Assembly: GCF_019431355.1 (NCBI RefSeq)
Contig: NZ_CP080269.1
Location: forward strand, 1,922,001 to 1,986,000
Direction of reading: 5' to 3'
Origin: Paenibacillus sp. R14(2021)
Lineage (GTDB): Bacteria; Bacillota; Bacilli; Paenibacillales; Paenibacillaceae
DNA: 64,000 nt
Shown: positions 10,001-16,241 of the stretch, in pieces
How positions within the stretch are numbered: position 1 is the first letter of the stretch
Layout: each line of letters opens with the position of its first letter
Notes under the pieces: generated by a model
Told to the model about the DNA's origin: nothing
The model's database searches: none
What the model saw: the letters and a program-made list of their open reading frames with translations, nothing else
Program-made: the position numbers and the translations under genes

Positions 10001-11169
10001 TGCCAGTCCGTAACACGTGCCGGCTTCGCCTCAGCAACGCGCGTCATTAGCGGATAAGCTGCTTGCCGAAGGTTCAGCCTCGACTTCGTTGGCAATGGCA
10101 CGGCTTCGATTGCTTTTCTCTGCTGCACGCCTGTTAAAGCTACGCCTGCCGCAGGTACGCCGCTGGTTTCAATCTTCTCACCTCTCGCCGTTGCAGCTGC
10201 TTGACGAGATACTGAAGCGGCATTCCGGCTGTTTGCAGCTGGCTTCCTGATTGCAGTGTTCAAGTCGCCGATACGCCCAAGAAACGTGCGCACGGCCCCA
10301 TCCGTCCAATTCGCTTTCTTGTCGCCGAAAGCGTGGATCGGCGGCAGCCGCCAAAGCATACCGGCTGGTTTCTGCTGCCATAACGGAACGGCTTCATGGC
10401 GCAGCAATTGCCCCGGAGCCACATCCCGTATGGTCTGTGGAGCCGGTTTCTCCACCTCCATCGTCTTCCTAAAGGTGGACATGAAGCCGACTTCCTCGCG
10501 AGTTGTCTGCCGAATGTTCAGCAAGGCAGAAATTTGAAGCAGCAATTCAGCCGCTTTTCTAGCATCTTGTACCTGCACGCTTCTCGTACGCGTTCCCGCA
10601 TCTACAGCATGAAGTCTCCCTGCAATGCTTCTCGGCTCCTGCCAGTCGACCACATCGCTGAATAGATCAGCGACACGCCGATTATCCGCTGTGCTGCGTG
10701 GAGCTCCCTTTCGGATCTGATCCTCGGGCTTGGCATCGCGTGGACGTCCGCGTTTCTCGCCTTTCGCAGTCACCTGTTCCGGGTGTAGCTGCTCTGCTTT
10801 TGAAACCACGACTTCGTGGTTAGCCAGCGCCTTACGGTTTGTTTCCTCCCGGTTGCGGGCAGCAGCCTCGCGTAACCAACGTTCCATTCGCTTCAGCCAT
10901 TCACGTTCCTTGGCTTCCCAGTTCACTTTGAGCGGCGCAAGCGTTTGAAGCTTGAGCTGAATTTGCTGTAAAATCGTCGTTTGGGAAGGAGCCCCCTCCA
11001 TCGGATCGCCAGGCTCTCGGAATGTCAAGGCAAGTCTGCCCCAGTTGTCTCGACGGATGAAACGGTATTTATCTTGAATGGAAAGCGCGAATTGCTTGTG
11101 CCTGACAGCACCGCCTTCGCTCGATATCCCATTATCGCTGTCGTGATCGCTGCCGGTAATCCGTTTCAT
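7012..11169 (-). CDS. Giant basic low-complexity protein of the eCIS operon, function unknown
   Basis: 1385 aa, not recognised as a named family. It is very rich in A, R, S, T, Q and P. Residues 1-140 look more ordered (YRFIRRDNWGRLALTF, then a charged helix around EAKEREWLKRMERWL). The middle thousand residues are degenerate repeats around hydrophobic-x-QRR or LLHR cores followed by small residues: LVQRR about 7590-7615, 7715-7740 and 8795-8825, LTQRR near 7480, LIQRR near 7420. The C-terminus has a poly-Ala linker and a predicted amphipathic helix ending IADKVFKAFEKKMKFEQRR. It lies between a tube protein and the Afp7-like protein. Candidates are a lumen or tube-associated protein or an unusual tape measure; no catalytic motif is visible. 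Confidence 0.7.
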   Translation of the reverse strand: MKRITGSDHDSDNGISSEGGAVRHKQFALSIQDKYRFIRRDNWGRLALTFREPGDPMEGAPSQTTILQQIQLKLQTLAPLKVNWEAKEREWLKRMERWLREAAARNREETNRKALANHEVVVSKAEQLHPEQVTAKGEKRGRPRDAKPEDQIRKGAPRSTADNRRVADLFSDVVDWQEPRSIAGRLHAVDAGTRTRSVQVQDARKAAELLLQISALLNIRQTTREEVGFMSTFRKTMEVEKPAPQTIRDVAPGQLLRHEAVPLWQQKPAGMLWRLPPIHAFGDKKANWTDGAVRTFLGRIGDLNTAIRKPAANSRNAASVSRQAAATARGEKIETSGVPAAGVALTGVQQRKAIEAVPLPTKSRLNLRQAAYPLMTRVAEAKPARVTDWQAAIVPSAEGSPVSWIRKPASIILRRQLPAFSEAPAHDVRISAVRRSYKQAQNSELGTVAAEVTELPTKQGRQRRQAGERPAQQLEQGSRPLESTPSSRRTAQQAAVTRDQENRSNAPSPSYLPENEAGPTLARLRAVPTAIQRQLVAGGKGISVLSLAEGFIQRISASGMKQRVQTSKAGSLHTSSSLAWDDKDSKQPVLRAVVTARPARPIKLAPSALLHRTLPLSGAADLNASGSKSRGSKAVRNEPLQRNAEFAFNADAAAGTKRAFRVQAAIRPKHAPRLNESNTGGPIMDQALHKTKTSAPSLIEPSRERTEEKLDAWTAVHRNRLLTIMKASTPGGVRTETFMHRLRNRQLQSLHVSEKANPFETDRSKLEGISLQDRVRAAGKEGLQLVQRRVRNDAAATVVGSIIRPPQRLRGLTDESRSIGNSQVQTTTDSDSITGRIHFAARDRLIAKRLSNRDEPLQIHRYVPLTVDQDWTAVGKRGVRATNRREAAAASNDETMKPENMGSTALGALRETAGAAVQRRSAALGMGRVSERSPKRIIDGTSESKIPFSSLVLRRTRLAAGIHSRAAAEAAGLLTMRPKPTSSGGASASRKVTQTSNSSLSGGGLTAAGTSVSGDTSSQALTLPQRTVGTDSPTLRRSPDINGTEAAFSRLLHRQQIGLAIDPAAAQRPLTLRRLTAAASSNMTESAAAGGLQQARRLAASAFIGLSSTTRFLQQGLAYRGGILGAKSAMKRNRSPEHDASAALVQRRFHATIGDNAIGTAAMLYRTRRRAEGRDSAIIAGASLGTLVQRRTGTNNGEAGVRVVSPKPTAGRRSASPSRIHQAVNNLLTQRRSVLPLGTASTASASMLIQRRTAVPLAESGAGVPGQLSRVAAAAAAADRPPAPAQPALHYAAKPQQPGAPETPRSVSPPSMQHHAAKAAAAAAAAATVQQSLAAVKPPAAPVIDAKQIQQMLLNMPHLQPDAIADKVFKAFEKKMKFEQRRSGF

Positions 11170-11203
11170 CCCTCGGCCTCCTTCCTCTTAACGACGCAGC
11201 CGA

Positions 11204-11650
11204 TTACTTCTTATAGATCGTCTTCAGACCGTTATGAACCAGCTCCAACGTCTCGATAGCCACATCGCTCTGTGATGCATTAAGCGTTGGACCGCTCCAT
11301 TTCACCGGATAGGCCTGAAAAAAATTCCAGCGGCATAACTCTTCGCCGGTCAGCTGCTGCAAGATAATGGAGCCGCTCTTGCGCACGACCCGGCCCTCCA
11401 TGACGCCTGCGTACCAATCCCACAGCGCGCTTGAGCTTGTAATGCCGCGGCGCAGCATAATCGGCGAGAAGCGTACAGATTTGGGCAGCTTATGAACGAA
11501 CCCGTTCTGGCCGCCTTCTCGAAACTCCTCGGTCTCAACCTCTGCCTCCAGACCGCTTACTTCGGTAAAACCGCCGGCAAGGATTCCGTCCAGCTCCACC
11601 CAGAAGCGAAATACGCCGCCAACGTTAGCTCCTTGTGTCAAAGCGCTCAA
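11204..11650 (-). CDS. Contractile injection system tube protein (gp19-like, second copy)
   Basis: 148 aa, phage T4 gp19-like tube family: VFRFWVELDGILAGGFTEVSGL at the N-terminus, EFREGGQNGFVHKLPKSVRF, LWDWYAGVMEG and a final CRWNFFQAYPVKWSGPTLNAS block. The start is TTG at 11650, supported by AGGTGA nine bases upstream; no better ATG exists before the conserved N-terminus. Compared with the other tube protein this copy is more divergent, and its place next to the LysM gene side suggests the Afp5-like initiator ring at the baseplate end. Its SD overlaps the stop of the DUF6760-like segment, implying tight coupling. Confidence 0.88.
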   Translation of the reverse strand: MSALTQGANVGGVFRFWVELDGILAGGFTEVSGLEAEVETEEFREGGQNGFVHKLPKSVRFSPIMLRRGITSSSALWDWYAGVMEGRVVRKSGSIILQQLTGEELCRWNFFQAYPVKWSGPTLNASQSDVAIETLELVHNGLKTIYKK

Positions 11651-11658
11651 GCGTTATC

Positions 11659-11874
11659 TCACCTCTTCTTGAACACGTCAAATACGTTCGTTTTCTCGGA
11701 TTCGTCATTCAGCTTCCTGTTAATGCGGGAAATCTCTTCACACCATCGCCGCCGCTCATGGTGTTCCATGTTCATGATGTCGTCATGCGGCCAATGGAAA
11801 TAATACGCGATAAACCCCGTCTCTTCGTATAATTTCTCAATCGGATAGCCCGTTAGAGGCTTTCCGTTACGGAC
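11659..11874 (-). CDS. DUF6760-like segment, probably made by -1 frameshift from the chaperone gene
   Basis: A 71-codon open frame with a conserved-looking core: GYPIEKLYEETGFIAYYFHW, then DIMNMEHHERRRWCEEISRIN, ending FKKR. I recognise this as the small DUF6760 protein of eCIS loci. The frame has no ATG, GTG or TTG before this core: the preceding in-frame stop is inside the chaperone gene and the only weak start is an ATT. It lies exactly in the -1 frame of the chaperone gene, entered at T TTT TTG (11880-11874). A fusion would be about 119 + 71 = 190 aa. An alternative is AUU initiation at the IEKLYEE isoleucine. Confidence 0.7.
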   Translation of the reverse strand, partial: VRNGKPLTGYPIEKLYEETGFIAYYFHWPHDDIMNMEHHERRRWCEEISRINRKLNDESEKTNVFDVFKKR

Positions 11875-12230
11875 AAAAAATCGACATCCACCTCAAAATC
11901 GTGCTCGCATTTCGGACAAGCCGTATGCACCTTAGGCACTTCAAGGTCGTTAATCTGGCGGTACACTTGCTGTAAGTAAGCGAGATCAGCCGTAAATAGC
12001 CGCTCGATAATTTTCGTGTCAATATGTTTCAAGTCGCCCAAGCGCGTAATGACGCGGGCTAACAAAATAACCGTCAAATAGCCTGGGTTTTGCTGCACGC
12101 GCGGGTCGCGCATGGGCAAAATTTCATCTGCTGCAGTTGCAAGCCGGATAACGCCGCTTTTGTGCAGCGTGCCGTTCTCGTCGACGTAGCCCCGAGGGAG
12201 CTCGAACTCATACTCCGTTTGAAACGCCAT
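11853..12230 (-). CDS. Tail assembly chaperone-like protein of the eCIS operon
   Basis: 125 aa. The first 95 residues resemble small phage tail assembly proteins (TEYEFELPRGYVDENGTLHKSG, then IRLATAADEILPM, LTVILLARVITRLGDLKHID and IIERLFTADLAYLQQVYRQIND), a mostly helical fold. The C-terminus adds a CPKC pair (TACPKCEHDFEVD), possibly half of a metal site. The gene lies between two tube genes, where long-tailed phages carry the G/GT or E/E' chaperone with its -1 frameshift. The same architecture is seen here: the slippery site is at codons 117-119, six codons before the stop. Function as chaperone is inferred from position, size and frameshift signal. Confidence 0.7.
   Translation of the reverse strand: MAFQTEYEFELPRGYVDENGTLHKSGVIRLATAADEILPMRDPRVQQNPGYLTVILLARVITRLGDLKHIDTKIIERLFTADLAYLQQVYRQINDLEVPKVHTACPKCEHDFEVDVDFLSVTESL
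11874..11894 (-). promoter_or_regulatory. Candidate programmed -1 frameshift site
   Basis: In the reading frame of the upstream gene the codons are GAT TTT TTG, giving the heptamer T TTT TTG in correct X XXY YYZ phase at 11880-11874. An SD-like GAGGTGG lies at 11894-11888, seven bases before it, the arrangement that stimulates -1 slippage in E. coli dnaX. A small hairpin (TCCG-TAA-CGGA) follows at once and a second (AGCC/GGCT) about 12 bases later; both are weak. Slippage joins the chaperone-like protein to the DUF6760-like frame. Confidence 0.6.
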
Positions 12231-12389
12231 TTTCCGGTACCCCCGATTATCGTAACTAGAATTTCGTTCGATTCTTTTCCATCATGTTCCACTGAAATCT
12301 CAGAAGCGGAAAACAAGAGATGCGCAAGGCGCACTATCGCCCGCAGCCATCCCTTGTTCTTCTTCCTTGCTTCCGTATTCGGATTACGA

Positions 12390-12824
12390 TTACGCTGTGC
12401 GCGTCATGCCTTCGTGTGCCAATTCCACAAACTCGATGGCGACCTCAGCACCTGTACCGTTGAAGCTAGGCGCCGAATACTTCACCGGCCATGCTTCAAT
12501 TACTTGCCACGTCGCCACATCGCCGCCTTCTTCATCGATCGCGATGATCGTTACGGTCTTGCGTTCGATCGTGCCTTCGATGCATTCCTGCATCCAATCA
12601 TACAGATCCATCGAATCCGTTGCGCCCCATTTCAGGGAAATGTTGCCGTATTTCGCCAAGCCCGGAAGCTTGCGAGGTGTAATCACTTCGTTGCCTTCGC
12701 GGTATTCGATAACATCAAGCGAAGCTTCAAAGCCCGACACTTCGCTGAAGCCGGCCTGTTGAATGCCTTCGATTTCGATTCGGAATCTAAAATTGCGATA
12801 TGGATCATTACGTTCGCCTGGCAT
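12390..12824 (-). CDS. Contractile injection system tube protein (gp19-like)
   Basis: 144 aa, gp19/Hcp-fold tube family. Typical blocks are DPYRNFRFRIEIEGIQQAGFSEVSGF, VIEYREGNEVITPRKLPGL, ISLKWGATDSMDLYDWMQ and WQVIEAWPVKYSAPSFNGTG. It polymerises as hexameric rings to form the inner tube (Afp1-like). It follows the sheath gene by 59 bases with SD AAGGGGA before the ATG. The closer fit to the family consensus than the other copy suggests that this is the major tube subunit. The 159 bases after it, before the chaperone gene, contain no gene I can support. Confidence 0.92.
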   Translation of the reverse strand: MPGERNDPYRNFRFRIEIEGIQQAGFSEVSGFEASLDVIEYREGNEVITPRKLPGLAKYGNISLKWGATDSMDLYDWMQECIEGTIERKTVTIIAIDEEGGDVATWQVIEAWPVKYSAPSFNGTGAEVAIEFVELAHEGMTRTA

Positions 12825-12883
12825 GGATATCCCCTTCCATCAAATTGACCTTAGATGCTCCCGTTCAAAGCGCAGCCCAATTC

Positions 12884-14626
12884 CTATTCGGAGCCGGTTT
12901 TCTGCGTAATGCGGAAAATTACGAATTCAGCTGGCTTCACCGGAGCTACGCCGATGACACAAACCAGACGACCGTTGTCGATATCGTCCTGCGTCATCGT
13001 TTCGCGGCCAATGTTAATGTAGAACGCTTCCGAAGAGCTGTTGCCCATCAATGCGCCGTCACGCCATACGCGTGTCAGGAACGCATCGATCGTACGCTGC
13101 ACGCGTGCCCACAGCTGATCGTTGTTCGGTTCGAATACGACCCAGTTCGTGCCGTTCTTGATGGACTCTTCCAAGAAGATGAACAAGCGGCGTACGTTGA
13201 CGTATTTCCACAATCCGTTGGAGGAACATGTGCGTGCACCCCAGACGCGTGTCCCTTGGCCCGTGAAATGACGGATCAGGTTGACGCCGGCTGGATTCAG
13301 AATATCCTGCTCGCCTTTGTTGTACTGTACTTCCAAGCCGACTACGCCGCGAAGCACTTCGTTGGCAGGCGCCTTCTGTACGCCGCGCGTTTGGTCGGAA
13401 CGGGAGTAGATACCCGCAACCGTACCGGACGGCGGGATGAAGATATTCCGCTTGTCGAGCGGATCGAAGACCTGCAGCCACGGGTTATACATCGCCGCGT
13501 AGCTGGAGTCGAAAATATTGCGGTGCGTCAGCACATCAGCCACTTTGGTTTTGTCGCGCGGGATATCGAGAATCGCGAAGCGGCTTCCCAAGTTCTCGCA
13601 GTGCGCAACCAAGGACAGCTGAACGTTCGGATCCGTAACGCCCGGAACAGCCATAATGCTGACAACATCGTTATCGATGAATGCCTGGATGCCTGTCCGC
13701 TTGCCTGGACCGCGGTCTTCGCCCATGAAATCGCCAGCGGATAGGTTGGCTAGGGAGCCGTCGCTTCCGCCACCGAAGATCACATCGTATTTGCCGACAG
13801 CTTCAGCCAAGCCGCTGATGACCGTGAACGGCGCGATCGCTTCGCCAGCAGTCCCTTGCGTCAAGTCCTGCACCGTAACGATACCGGAACGCGCCAGGAT
13901 TTTGTCCACATGGTTGGCTGCCGATACGTTCAGCGAGAGCTTCTCGAATGTTTCGATTTCGTCGCCATAGAAAATATGGAGCGTAAATTCGCTTGTCGTC
14001 AGCACTTTCGCTGGCAGCAGCTGGTTGTCGATGACATCTGCTCCGCCGGCAAGCGGCGATTCCAATTCAATCAGATTGTCTTGGGAAGATACGACGCGGT
14101 TGAACTGCTTGCCCGCAGCGTCCTCGAACGCCACGACATCGCCGGGATTGAAGCCGGCATTGTTCTTCACGCGGTAGCGCTTAGATTCGCCCGGCGTTCC
14201 AAGCACCTCGTAAATTTGTGTTTTCGCTTTGCTGGACGGCACGATGCCGACGCGGATTTGATTGCCCCATGCACCCGGGTTTTTCGCCGTAATGGCGAGA
14301 ACTGCGGATTCAGGCGTCGTGTTGACGGCCGGTTTGGCATCCGACGGCGCAACGCGCATAACGAAGCAGCGGGAACCGCCGTTCATGAAAAACTGATCGA
14401 CCGCATACGCCAGGAAGCGATACGATCCAAAGGCGTTCTCGGACAAATAAGATCCGAATACACGCTGAAACTCGGCAATACTTGTAACGAGCTGCGGCAA
14501 GCCTTCTACAGCACCGCGCTGCGCCAGGCCGATAAAGCCGGCTGTGCTTGTGCTAGCCCCTTCGAGCGGCTGTGCACCACTATCAAACTCTTCAACGTAC
14601 ACTCCAGGCGACAAATACTCTGCCAT
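12884..14626 (-). CDS. Contractile sheath protein
   Basis: 580 aa, phage tail sheath family. The N-terminus YLSPGVYVEEFDSGAQPLEGASTS and GFIGLAQRGAVEGLP is the tube-binding and handshake region; the C-terminal third (GIYSRSDQTRGVQKAPANE, then NVRRLFIFLEESIKNGTNWVVFEPN, ending VIGVAPVKPAEFVIFRI) is the conserved sheath core. A central insert of roughly 200 residues (ITAKNPGAWGNQIRVGI onward) is the variable outer domain. It is the only sheath gene in view, whereas Afp has three. Start at the ATG at 14626 because GGGAGGGG precedes it by five bases; the ATG at 14641 overlaps that SD. Confidence 0.93.
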   Translation of the reverse strand: MAEYLSPGVYVEEFDSGAQPLEGASTSTAGFIGLAQRGAVEGLPQLVTSIAEFQRVFGSYLSENAFGSYRFLAYAVDQFFMNGGSRCFVMRVAPSDAKPAVNTTPESAVLAITAKNPGAWGNQIRVGIVPSSKAKTQIYEVLGTPGESKRYRVKNNAGFNPGDVVAFEDAAGKQFNRVVSSQDNLIELESPLAGGADVIDNQLLPAKVLTTSEFTLHIFYGDEIETFEKLSLNVSAANHVDKILARSGIVTVQDLTQGTAGEAIAPFTVISGLAEAVGKYDVIFGGGSDGSLANLSAGDFMGEDRGPGKRTGIQAFIDNDVVSIMAVPGVTDPNVQLSLVAHCENLGSRFAILDIPRDKTKVADVLTHRNIFDSSYAAMYNPWLQVFDPLDKRNIFIPPSGTVAGIYSRSDQTRGVQKAPANEVLRGVVGLEVQYNKGEQDILNPAGVNLIRHFTGQGTRVWGARTCSSNGLWKYVNVRRLFIFLEESIKNGTNWVVFEPNNDQLWARVQRTIDAFLTRVWRDGALMGNSSSEAFYINIGRETMTQDDIDNGRLVCVIGVAPVKPAEFVIFRITQKTGSE

Positions 14627-14725
14627 ATGCCCCTCCCGCATTGTGCTTATTTAAGATAAACTGGACACCCTGCGCCTGTCGGCGCTGCTCGGCTCCAGAG
14701 AACCTACCTCTTCGGATCTTGCTCG

Positions 14726-15511
14726 TTATGTAAAAACAATCGGGGCGGCGATTTCATTCCGGCCCTCATGAAGGTGAAACCTGGTGGTTTGGGTTTGAGA
14801 CCTATACGACAGCAGGAGTTCGACTTCAAAGCTTCCCTGTACCGGCGGCCGGAATACGAACCGAAGCTCGCCGATTTGATCGCTGGATGCCTGGATGACA
14901 GGTATCATGAAGCTTCCTTTGGCTGCCGGTTTCGCAAGCGGCGCAGCCAGCTTGAATTTGCGGCTGTCGCTGCCATTGGCTCCGATCACGCAGCGGGCAA
15001 TAACCGTCCCTTCCCGGCTGCGAAGCTCGTAGGCATCGCCTGCGGCGATTTTCCCCAGCAGCGGTATCGTTTCAATATCCGCCATTCCGGGTAATGCATC
15101 AGCAGAAAGTCTTGCTCGGGCGCCGCGCTCATCGCAGAGAACGGCCTGCCCCGTAACGCCCTTCAGCGGTTGACCGCTTGCGGTTACGGTGCTGACGGTC
15201 AGCGTGACGGCTGACGGCGGCAGCGGGTACGCTCTGCCGGGCATCAAGGATACGGCGACAACCGGTTCAAGCTTGTTCAGCTTGGACGGCATAACCTCCA
15301 GCGTCTGCCGGCAATAAATCAACGAATCGACCACTATTGTTATCGGCTCGTCGGCCAAATTCGTAAATATCCATAATCCGTCCGGCTTGATAATCGGTTT
15401 GATCGAAAGGCCCTTTACGTGAACCGTTACCGACGAGGGGTCAGGCCGACTTCCCGTGAATCCATCGCGCAGTAGAAGCACAAGGGAGCAGCGTGTTACG
15501 GAAATGCCCAT
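14726..15511 (-). CDS. Unrecognised eCIS operon protein between cap and sheath
   Basis: 261 aa, family not recognised. The sequence looks all-beta. Residues 1-85 start with GISVTRCSLVLLLRDGFTG and continue as short strands (VTVHVKGLSIKPIIKPDG, LWIFTNLADEPITIVV), like a small Ig-like or wrapper domain. Residues 95-160 resemble a carboxypeptidase-regulatory-type repeat (AVTLTVSTVTASGQPLKGVTG). The C-terminus is again beta-rich (LRFVFRPPVQGSFEVELLL). No signal peptide or catalytic motif is visible. The start at 15511 has a perfect AAGGAGGTG; the upstream ATG at 15559 lies within the cap gene. Its position suggests a structural role, perhaps collar or sheath decoration (inference). Confidence 0.72.
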   Translation of the reverse strand: MGISVTRCSLVLLLRDGFTGSRPDPSSVTVHVKGLSIKPIIKPDGLWIFTNLADEPITIVVDSLIYCRQTLEVMPSKLNKLEPVVAVSLMPGRAYPLPPSAVTLTVSTVTASGQPLKGVTGQAVLCDERGARARLSADALPGMADIETIPLLGKIAAGDAYELRSREGTVIARCVIGANGSDSRKFKLAAPLAKPAAKGSFMIPVIQASSDQIGELRFVFRPPVQGSFEVELLLSYRSQTQTTRFHLHEGRNEIAAPIVFT

Positions 15512-15524
15512 CGCAGCACCTCCT

Positions 15525-16097
15525 TCATTTCTCCTCCAGCTGAATGACGCGTTCCACAACGCGGGTGGTCGACTTCAATCTCGTGGAATCCAAGAAGACA
15601 GGACCGACGCGGATCGGGAGCGACATTTTGTAAGGCATGTCCCCAAAATTCCACATGCCGGTAAGTGCGTCGACAGTCAGCGGCTCCATAACGATTCGGA
15701 GCTCCTCGTTGTTCTCTGCAAGAGAGCCCTGCAGGTAGCTGCCGCGAACAATCGCATTGTCATGCAGAATTTGAAGCGCACGGCCCATGATGACATGCTC
15801 ATCGAGCGTACGGGACTGAAGGTCCGCATTGGAATACGGTGTTACTATGTAATGCAAGTCCAGCGCCATTGGCGGAAACTGCAGCATCCCGCTTCCGCGT
15901 GCCTGCATCTCGTTCCTCCTGGCTTCGCCGTTCTCCGAAATCCGATAGAGATAGAGCGATAGGACAAGATCCCCTTTGTCCGCAGGCGAAGCCATGCCGA
16001 TCAGCTCCGGCTGTGCCACGGGCTCCGGCGTCATTTGTTCCCGAAGCAGCTTGAGCAGCGATGCTCCGGCATCGGCGACAGCGGCATAAGTACCGAT
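15525..16097 (-). CDS. DUF4255 cap/terminator protein (Afp16/Pvc16-like), probable AUC start
   Basis: 190 aa if started at 16097. It matches the Pvc16 N-terminal (DUF4255) family: TYAAVADAGASLLKLLREQMTPEP, then ELIGMASPADKGDLVLSLYLYRI, PPMALDLHYIVTPY, LDEHVIMGRALQILHDNA and PYKMSLPIRVGPVFL. These proteins cap tube and sheath. The first ATG (16034) would delete a conserved N-terminal helix. The frame stays open upstream to a TAG, with no ATG, GTG or TTG. A strong SD (GGAGGG, 16104-16109) sits six bases from an ATC, so AUC, or less likely AUU at 16103, is the probable start. Confidence 0.82.
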   Translation of the reverse strand: MGTYAAVADAGASLLKLLREQMTPEPVAQPELIGMASPADKGDLVLSLYLYRISENGEARRNEMQARGSGMLQFPPMALDLHYIVTPYSNADLQSRTLDEHVIMGRALQILHDNAIVRGSYLQGSLAENNEELRIVMEPLTVDALTGMWNFGDMPYKMSLPIRVGPVFLDSTRLKSTTRVVERVIQLEEK

Positions 16098-16241
16098 GGC
16101 AATCCCTCCGTCTGCCCGGCTGGGCTAGTTCCTATGACTCCAAAATTCTACAGCGTTCAGCAAATTCTACCAAACTATTTTCCTATTATATCGTCAATAA
16201 TGTCGGATGACCACGGAAATTTGCTAATCAGCTTCCATTTT

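Noticed and set aside
7012-11169. Calling the giant protein a tape measure or DUF4157 toxin
   Set aside because: Position fits a tape measure, but the sequence lacks long hydrophobic helices; the DUF4157 zinc motif (HExxH) is absent.
12074-12334. 86-codon minus-strand frame before the chaperone gene
   Set aside because: It overlaps most of the chaperone 5' region in another frame and looks like low-complexity serine-rich shadow sequence.
16185-16197. TTGACG next to TATAAT between ATPase and cap genes as a promoter
   Set aside because: The two hexamers are adjacent instead of 16-18 bases apart, so they do not form one promoter; an internal promoter remains unproven.
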